This document shows, in pieces, positions 59,096 through 64,000 of a stretch of DNA of 64,000 nucleotides. This DNA is from Cellulomonas sp. JZ18 (GTDB taxonomy: Bacteria; Actinomycetota; Actinomycetes; Actinomycetales; Cellulomonadaceae). A program made the position numbers and the translations under genes. Numbering within the stretch: position 1 is the first letter of the stretch; each line of letters opens with the position of its first letter. Under the pieces are notes generated by a model. The model saw only the letters and a program-made list of their open reading frames with translations. It was not told the origin of the DNA and made no database searches. Location of the stretch: the NCBI RefSeq assembly GCF_009720485.1, contig NZ_CP045245.1:310001-374000 (forward strand), written 5' to 3'.

Positions 59096-61699
59096 ATGAG
59101 TCCGCGCACCCGACGACGCGTGCCCGTCCTGACCGCCCTGCCCGCGACCGCGTGCGTCGCGGCACTGGCTCTCGCCGGTGCCGTCGCACCCGCCGCCGCC
59201 GCACCCGTGACCGCCGGCAGCCCGGCGAAGCACGGCCACCGCACGGACGCCGTGCAGCTCGAGCGCCTCGACCGCGGCGTGGTCGCGGTCGCCACCACCC
59301 AGGGCGTCTTCGTGTCCTGGCGCCTGCTCGCACCCGAGGTCACGGGGGCGACCGCCGACACCCAGACGGGCCCGCAGTTCGCGGTCTACCGCGACGGCAC
59401 GAGGATCGGCACGGTCGAGGGCGCCACGAACCTGCTCGACGCCGAGGGCACGGCGACGTCCGTGTACCGCGTGGCCGCGGTCGTCGACGGCGTCGAGGTC
59501 GACGTCAGCCCCGACGTCACGCCGTGGGAGGGGCACCACGACATCCCGCTGGACAAGCCCGCCGACGGCGTCACGCCCGCCGGCGAGGCCTACACGTACT
59601 CCGCCAACGACATGAGCGTGGGCGACCTCGACGGCGACGGGCAGTACGAGTTCGTCGTGAAGTGGGACCCGTCGAACTCCAAGGACGTCTCGCAGGTCGG
59701 GTACACGGGCAACGTGTACCTCGACGCCTACGAGCTCGACGGCACGCAGCTGTGGCGCGTGGACCTCGGCGTGAACGTGCGCGCCGGCGCCCACTACACG
59801 CAGTTCCCCGTCATGGACTTCGACGGCGACGGTCGCGCGGAGATGATGCTCAAGACCGCGCCCGGCACGACCATCACCACCTACGCGCCCGACGGCACGC
59901 CGTCGCAGCCGCGCCCGGTCACCCTGCCCGCGGACGACGTCGCCGCCGGCGTCACCCACGCCGACGACTACCGGATGAGCCGGGCCGACTACTACGAGCA
60001 CGTCGTGGAGATGTTCCGCGGCTGGTCGACGCGCGAGGAGGTCGTCTCCGGGCAGTGGCCGGCGACGCTCGAGGAGGCGTTCGGCATCGAGCCGCAGTAC
60101 GCGTACCCGCTCTCCGACACCGACGCCCGTGCCCTGACGGACTACTTCATGGACGTCTACGCGCCCGGCCGGTCGGCCCGGAACGTGCTGCGGAACTTCG
60201 AGGGCTTCGTGCTCGACGGCCCCGAGTACCTGACGGTCGTCGGCGGTGACGGCCGCGAGCTGCAGACGGTCGACTACAAGCCCGGCCGCACCGACGACGG
60301 CCTGCTGTGGGGCGACTACGCGATGTCCCGCATCGAGCCGGGCAACCGCGTCGACCGGTTCCTCGCCGGCGCCGCCTACCTCGACGGGCAGCGGCCGTCC
60401 GCCATCTTCGCGCGCGGCTACTACACGCGGTCGACGCTCGTCGCCTACGACTGGGACGGCACGGCCCTGAAGGAGCGCTGGTACGTCGACTCGGGCTGGA
60501 CGCCCATGACGAACCCGTTCAATGACGGCCCGCACGGGCGCGACGGCACGGACCCGGAGTTCGGCACGATCACGACCCAGGGCTTCCACTCCCTGTCGGC
60601 GGCCGACGTCGACGGCGACGGGCGGCACGAGGTCGTCTACGGGTCCGCCACGATCGACGACGACGGCTCGCTGCTGTACTCGTCGTTCGCCGAGATGCCG
60701 GAGGGCTCCGCGAACCCGGGCGAGCAGGCGCGGCTCGGCCACGGCGACGCCATGCACGTCACCGACATCGACCCGAACCGCCCGGGGCTGGAGATCTTCA
60801 CGGTGCACGAGGGCGGCGCCTCCGCGCCCTACGGCATGGCGATGCGCGACGCCGCGACGGGCGAGACGCTGTTCGGCGTCTACACCGGCCGCGACACCGG
60901 CCGCGGCATGGTCGGGGACGTGCGCCCCGACGTGCCGGGGCTCGAGGCGTGGGCGAGCCTGCCCGGCGGGACCGACGCGTCCGGCCTCTACTCGGCCGAC
61001 GGGCGCGTCCTCCAGCCGACGATCTACGGCACGAACCAGTCGATCCGCTGGGCCGCCGACGGCACGACGCAGCTCGTCAACGGCTCGGGCGAGCAGACCC
61101 CGACCATCGACGACGCGGCGCGCGGCACGCTCCTCACCGCCGAGGGCACGCGCACGAACAACGGCACCAAGGGCAACCCGTCCCTGGTGGCCGACGTGCT
61201 CGGCGACTGGCGCGAGGAGCTGCTCGTGCGGACCGCCGACTCGTCCGCGATCCGCGTCCACACGTCGACCGAGGTCACCGACCGCGGGCTCGTCACGCTC
61301 ATGCACGACCCGCAGTACCGGGCCGAGGTCGCACGCCAGCAGACGACGTACAACCAGCCGTCCTACCCGGGCTTCTACCTCGCCTCCGACACCGACATGA
61401 CCACCGTGCCGGTGGCCGAGGCGTGGCTGCCGGGCAGCGTCGACGCGCTGCGCGACACGTTCCGCCGGCTCGTCGCGTCCGGTGACCTGCGCGGGGTCGC
61501 GGTGCTCGAGGGGCTGGCCGCGGTCGAGGTGGCCGACCACGCGGCGGACCGCGGGCAGACGCGGGTCGTCGTCGCGGTGCTCGACGCGTGGGCGAAGCGG
61601 CTCGAGCGCATGAAGGACACCCGGTGGTCGTCGGCCACCCCGGTCGCACGCACCACGCTGGTCACGCACGTCGAGCGGATCACCGCGGCGCTGCGCTGA
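59096..61699 (+). CDS. Secreted rhamnogalacturonan lyase (PL11)
   Basis: Extracellular 867-aa lyase that cuts the rhamnogalacturonan I backbone of pectin by beta-elimination. The signal peptide (LTALPATACVAALALAGAVAPAAAA) ends near residue 37. The beta-propeller body has PL11 hallmarks: LERLDRGVVAVATTQGVFVSWRLL, NDMSVGDLDGDGQYEFVVKWDPSNSKD, YTGNVYLDAYELDGTQLWRVDLG, RAGAHYTQFPVMDFDGDGRAE and later calcium-binding DVDGDGRHEVVYG. The closing QQTTYNQPSYPGFYLASD is typical of the YesW/YesX type. A C-terminal helical extension (about 785-867) resembles a FIMAH domain. AAGGGGAA precedes the ATG. Stand-alone, no pectin cluster beside it. Confidence 0.93.
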   Translation: MSPRTRRRVPVLTALPATACVAALALAGAVAPAAAAPVTAGSPAKHGHRTDAVQLERLDRGVVAVATTQGVFVSWRLLAPEVTGATADTQTGPQFAVYRDGTRIGTVEGATNLLDAEGTATSVYRVAAVVDGVEVDVSPDVTPWEGHHDIPLDKPADGVTPAGEAYTYSANDMSVGDLDGDGQYEFVVKWDPSNSKDVSQVGYTGNVYLDAYELDGTQLWRVDLGVNVRAGAHYTQFPVMDFDGDGRAEMMLKTAPGTTITTYAPDGTPSQPRPVTLPADDVAAGVTHADDYRMSRADYYEHVVEMFRGWSTREEVVSGQWPATLEEAFGIEPQYAYPLSDTDARALTDYFMDVYAPGRSARNVLRNFEGFVLDGPEYLTVVGGDGRELQTVDYKPGRTDDGLLWGDYAMSRIEPGNRVDRFLAGAAYLDGQRPSAIFARGYYTRSTLVAYDWDGTALKERWYVDSGWTPMTNPFNDGPHGRDGTDPEFGTITTQGFHSLSAADVDGDGRHEVVYGSATIDDDGSLLYSSFAEMPEGSANPGEQARLGHGDAMHVTDIDPNRPGLEIFTVHEGGASAPYGMAMRDAATGETLFGVYTGRDTGRGMVGDVRPDVPGLEAWASLPGGTDASGLYSADGRVLQPTIYGTNQSIRWAADGTTQLVNGSGEQTPTIDDAARGTLLTAEGTRTNNGTKGNPSLVADVLGDWREELLVRTADSSAIRVHTSTEVTDRGLVTLMHDPQYRAEVARQQTTYNQPSYPGFYLASDTDMTTVPVAEAWLPGSVDALRDTFRRLVASGDLRGVAVLEGLAAVEVADHAADRGQTRVVVAVLDAWAKRLERMKDTRWSSATPVARTTLVTHVERITAALR

Positions 61700-61711
61700 C
61701 CGGAGCCGGTC

Positions 61712-61750
61712 ACGGGGCCCGGCCGCGGCACGACCGCGGCCGGGCCCCGT
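61712..61750. terminator. Bidirectional terminator after PL11 gene
   Basis: 17-nt arms 61712-61728 and 61734-61750 pair perfectly; 5-nt loop. Confidence 0.8.
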
Positions 61751-61775
61751 CGCGTCCGGCCGCGCGCGGGGGGCG

Positions 61776-62519
61776 TCAGCGCGGCAGCGCCGCGAGCATC
61801 GCGACCGCGGCGAGGGTCAGCGCGGGCACGACGAGCGCGGCGCTGCGCCGCAGGCGCCGGGACCGGCGCTCGTCGGCCGCCGCCTGCGCCGCGTCCCGCC
61901 CCGGCGCGGTGAGCAGGTCGACGCCCCGTCCCTGGGACAGCAACGCCAGCGATCCGGCGGCCAGCAGGACGAGCCCGACGACCGCGAACGGTGCGGGCGG
62001 CACGCGCAGCGCCTCCTCCGGCAGGAGCAGGGTCGCGGCCGCCACGACGGCCACGGGGGCGAGCCCCACGAGGAACGACTGCCATGCGCGCAGGCGACGG
62101 CCGGAGCGCAGCAGCGGACCGGGGGCGACGGCCGCCGCCACCGCGAGGGCCGTCAGGACCAGCACGGTCGTCGCGAAGCCCGCGGTGAGCGACAGCGCCT
62201 CGCCGCGCAGCCACGGCGGCAGCGCCCACGTCGTGGCGACCACGCCCCCGACCTGGACCAGCGTCTCGACCCCCGCGCGCACCCGCCACCGACGCGGGAC
62301 GGGTGCGGCGACCGCCTCGGCGAGGGTCGCGGCGTACGCGGCCGGGTCGCCGAAGGCCGTCGCCGCGTCCTGCCCCGAGTCGACGCAGTGCGCCTCGACC
62401 TCGGCGAGCGCGCCGCCGATCGTCGAGCCCGGCACGTCGCGCAGGCGCAGCTCGAGCACGAGGCGCTCGCGCCAGGCGGCGTCGACGTGCGGGGCGATCG
62501 TGCGCGGGTCGCTGGGCAT
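61776..62519 (-). CDS. HAAS-type membrane protein, copy 2
   Basis: 247 aa. The N-terminal 60 residues (HVDAAWRERLVLELRLRDVPGSTIGGALAEVEAHCVDSGQDAATAFGDPAAYAATL) form the helical DUF1700/HAAS-like module commonly encoded next to PadR regulators. About five or six membrane helices follow. It is clearly a tandem paralogue of the next gene upstream (62577-63325). It is the third gene of a PadR-led operon and may transmit a membrane signal to the regulator; no enzymatic motif. Confidence 0.78.
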   Translation of the reverse strand: MPSDPRTIAPHVDAAWRERLVLELRLRDVPGSTIGGALAEVEAHCVDSGQDAATAFGDPAAYAATLAEAVAAPVPRRWRVRAGVETLVQVGGVVATTWALPPWLRGEALSLTAGFATTVLVLTALAVAAAVAPGPLLRSGRRLRAWQSFLVGLAPVAVVAAATLLLPEEALRVPPAPFAVVGLVLLAAGSLALLSQGRGVDLLTAPGRDAAQAAADERRSRRLRRSAALVVPALTLAAVAMLAALPR

Positions 62520-62576
62520 CGGGACCTCCGGGCGGGCGACGACGGGCTGGTGGGGAGCGGGGGGTGCGGGCGGGCG

Positions 62577-63325
62577 TCAGTCCGGGAGGGCCACGCCGAG
62601 CACGGCGACCAGGACGGCGGTCACCACCCACGCGCCCCACACGTGCGTGAGGTCGAGCGCCCGCAGCTGCCACGGTCGCGGCCCGGGCGCGCCGTCGCCG
62701 TCGGGGAGCGGACGGGGTCCTGGTGCAGCCGGGCGCGCGACCGCAGCGTGAGGACGGTCCCGGTGACGAGGAGCGCGAGCCCCAGCACGGCCAGCGGCGC
62801 GGCCGGCAGCTCGACGGCCACCTCGGGAGCGAGCAGCGCCGCCGCGACGCTGGTGCCGGGGACGAGAAGGGAGGCGAGGACGATCCGCCAGACCGAGCCC
62901 TCGAGCAGGTACCGCAGCACGGGCGTGGGCCACCGGGTGATCGCCACCATCCCCGCCCCGACCGCGAGCAGGACGACGAGCGCAGCCAGGTGCACCTCGG
63001 AGGGCTCGCCGCGCAGCCACGCGACCGCGCCGGAGGTCGTCGCCACGATGCCGAGGGTCTCGACGGCCGCCGGGACGACGGTGCGCAGCGGCACCGGCTC
63101 GTCGTCGCGCCGGCCGGCGGCCGCGGCGAGCGCGGCGCCGTACGCGCGGGCGTCGCCGAAGGCCTCCTGCGCGCTCTGCCCGGAGTCGAGGCAGTGCGCC
63201 TCGACCTCCGCGAGGGCGGCGCCGATCGCGTCCCCGGGCACGTCGTGCAGGCGCAGCTCGACGACGAGGTCGTCACGCCACGTGGCGTCGACGTGCGGGG
63301 CGAGGGCGGCGAGGTCGTGGCTCAT
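62577..63325 (-). CDS. HAAS-type membrane protein, copy 1 (frameshifted)
   Basis: 249 aa after restoring one base in the G run at 62714-62717 (C run on the coding strand), giving RLHQDPRPLPDGDGAPG at the join. The C-terminus is then a final helix, VWGAWVVTAVLVAVLGVAL. N-terminal module HVDATWRDDLVVELRLHDVPGDAIGAALAEVEAHCLDSGQSAQEAFGDARAY, then about six helices. Its ATG overlaps the PadR stop (ATGA), so translation is coupled. Paralogue of the following gene. Confidence 0.78.
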
Positions 63326-63720
63326 CGGGGCACCTCCGTGCCGGTCACGAACGTGCGGGTCAGGTCGGCGAAGCGGGCCCACTCGGCGGCGTCGCGGCGC
63401 AGCCGCTCGCGGCCGTCGTCGGTGAGCTCGTAGTACTTGCGCCCGGGGCCGCCCTCGCCGGGGCGCCACTCCTCGCGGACGAGGCCGGCGGTGTGCAGGC
63501 GGCCGAGCAACGGGTAGAGCGTGCCGCCCTTGACCTCGCCGAGCCCGGCGGCGTCGAGCCGCTGGGCGATGTCGTAGCCGTACGTGGCGCCGTCGGCGAG
63601 GACCCGCAGGACGCACAGGGTGAGGACGCCGCGGAGCCACTCGCCGGGCCAGTCGGCGGCGGGCGCGTCACCGGGCGCGGCGACGGGCGCGGCGACGGCT
63701 GCGGGGCGGGGGGCGGGCAC
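63322..63720 (-). CDS. PadR family transcriptional regulator
   Basis: 132-aa winged-helix repressor. After an Ala/Pro tail comes the PadR domain: EWLRGVLTLCVLRVLADGATYGYDIAQRLDAAGLGEVKGGTLYPLLGRLHTAGLVREEW, wing GPGRKYYELTDDGRERL, and a short C-terminal dimerisation helix (PadR-s2 type). It leads an operon with two HAAS-type membrane proteins. GTG at 63720 follows TACTGT by 7 nt, and an inverted repeat covers that promoter, so autorepression is likely. Confidence 0.92.
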   Translation of the reverse strand: MPAPRPAAVAAPVAAPGDAPAADWPGEWLRGVLTLCVLRVLADGATYGYDIAQRLDAAGLGEVKGGTLYPLLGRLHTAGLVREEWRPGEGGPGRKYYELTDDGRERLRRDAAEWARFADLTRTFVTGTEVPR

Positions 63721-63724
63721 GGGC

Positions 63725-63743
63725 TAGACAGTACGCCTGACTA
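63725..63743 (-). promoter_or_regulatory. Candidate PadR operator over its own promoter
   Basis: TAGACAG (63725-63731) and CTGACTA (63737-63743) form an inverted repeat with one mismatch. It overlaps the minus-strand -10 TACTGT (63728-63733). Confidence 0.5.
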
Positions 63744-63803
63744 GATGGCCGCACAACCTACCTGGGCGACGCCGTCCCGCCCGCGGTGCGGCCCGGGAAC
63801 GCC

Positions 63804-63839
63804 ACGAGGGCGCCCCGGCCGAAGCCGGGACGCCCTCGT
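63804..63839 (-). terminator. Terminator of cold-shock gene
   Basis: 16-nt arms 63804-63819 and 63824-63839 pair with one mismatch around a CGAA tetraloop, 18 bp after the cold-shock stop codon. Confidence 0.75.
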
Positions 63840-63857
63840 GATGAGCTGTGGTGTCGC

Positions 63858-64000
63858 TCAGACAGGCTGCACGTTCGACGCCTGCGGGCCCTTCGGGCCC
63901 TGCTGCACGTCGAACTGCACGCGCTGGTTCTCCTCGAGCGAGCGGTAGCCGCTCGACTGGATGGCCGAGTAGTGGACGAAGACGTCAGCGCCGCCGTCCT
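63858..64000 (-). CDS. Cold-shock domain protein, C-terminal part (5' end outside window)
   Basis: Visible 46 residues include [39 protein letters not shown], the second RNP motif (VFVHYSAI) and strands 4-5 of the OB fold of CspA-type RNA chaperones, ending NVQPV. Single-stranded nucleic acid binding in the cytoplasm is known for the family. The N-terminal third, with KWFNAEKGFGFI-like RNP1, lies outside the window. Confidence 0.93.
   Translation of the reverse strand, partial: DGGADVFVHYSAIQSSGYRSLEENQRVQFDVQQGPKGPQASNVQPV

Overview
The window comes from a very GC-rich actinobacterium. The best fit is Cellulomonas or a close relative in the Cellulomonadaceae. Grounds: strong G/C bias at third codon positions, many GTG starts, leaderless TANNNT promoters placed 5-7 nt before start codons, a Streptomyces-type conservon, the proteasome activator Bpa, an F420-type oxidoreductase, and secreted plant- and glucan-active enzymes (a PL11 rhamnogalacturonan lyase and a GH81 beta-1,3-glucanase). 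The genus is an inference; no marker gene fixes it.

Layout. 1-8.6 kb: 3' end of a UDP-glucose dehydrogenase, phosphoglucomutase, a diacylglycerol-kinase-like protein, a DUF5926 protein, a soluble GT2 glycosyltransferase and a membrane alkaline-phosphatase-like protein. 8.7-14.7 kb: pheA, an MFS transporter behind a TPP riboswitch, a second lipid kinase, serS and an overlapping HAD phosphatase. 14.7-18.3 kb: an alpha-glucoside-type ABC importer (binding protein and two permeases, no ATPase). 18.3-22.3 kb: EamA exporter, Bpa, AGE-family sugar isomerase, quinone reductase. 22.5-28.5 kb: a four-gene conservon (nitrate-sensor-type histidine kinase, roadblock, DUF742, GTPase). 28.7-41.2 kb: LAxTG surface protein, PIN protein, SDR, small membrane protein, tRNA-Ser(TGA), FAD oxidoreductase, Nudix-ASCH fusion, beta-helix protein, alpha/beta hydrolase, DUF1801, APH-type kinase with a zinc alcohol dehydrogenase, and an unknown protein. 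41.2-45.5 kb: AztD-like zinc chaperone and metNIQ. 45.8-49.6 kb: hydrolase, Nei2 glycosylase, DUF1684, LLM oxidoreductase. 49.6-55.9 kb: a three-gene exopolysaccharide locus (processive GT2, HlyD-like protein, GH81 glucanase) facing a GT87 mannosyltransferase. 56-64 kb: small disordered protein, uracil permease, LytR_C protein with a VapB-like partner, PL11 lyase, a PadR plus two HAAS-type membrane proteins, and the end of a cold-shock protein.

The most interesting locus is GT2-HlyD-GH81 (50.0-54.6 kb). A QxxRW-type glucan synthase without a PilZ domain is coupled tightly to a periplasmic-adaptor-like protein and a membrane-anchored beta-1,3-glucanase, with a CelR-like operator upstream. This suggests a beta-1,3-glucan (curdlan-like) synthesis and editing system.

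Reading caution: eight genes are broken by nine one-base losses, every one inside a run of four or five C/G. Restoring one base each time rebuilds a full-length protein, so these look like base-calling errors and not real pseudogenes. Those genes are annotated here across the break. Strong G+C hairpins end most transcription units.
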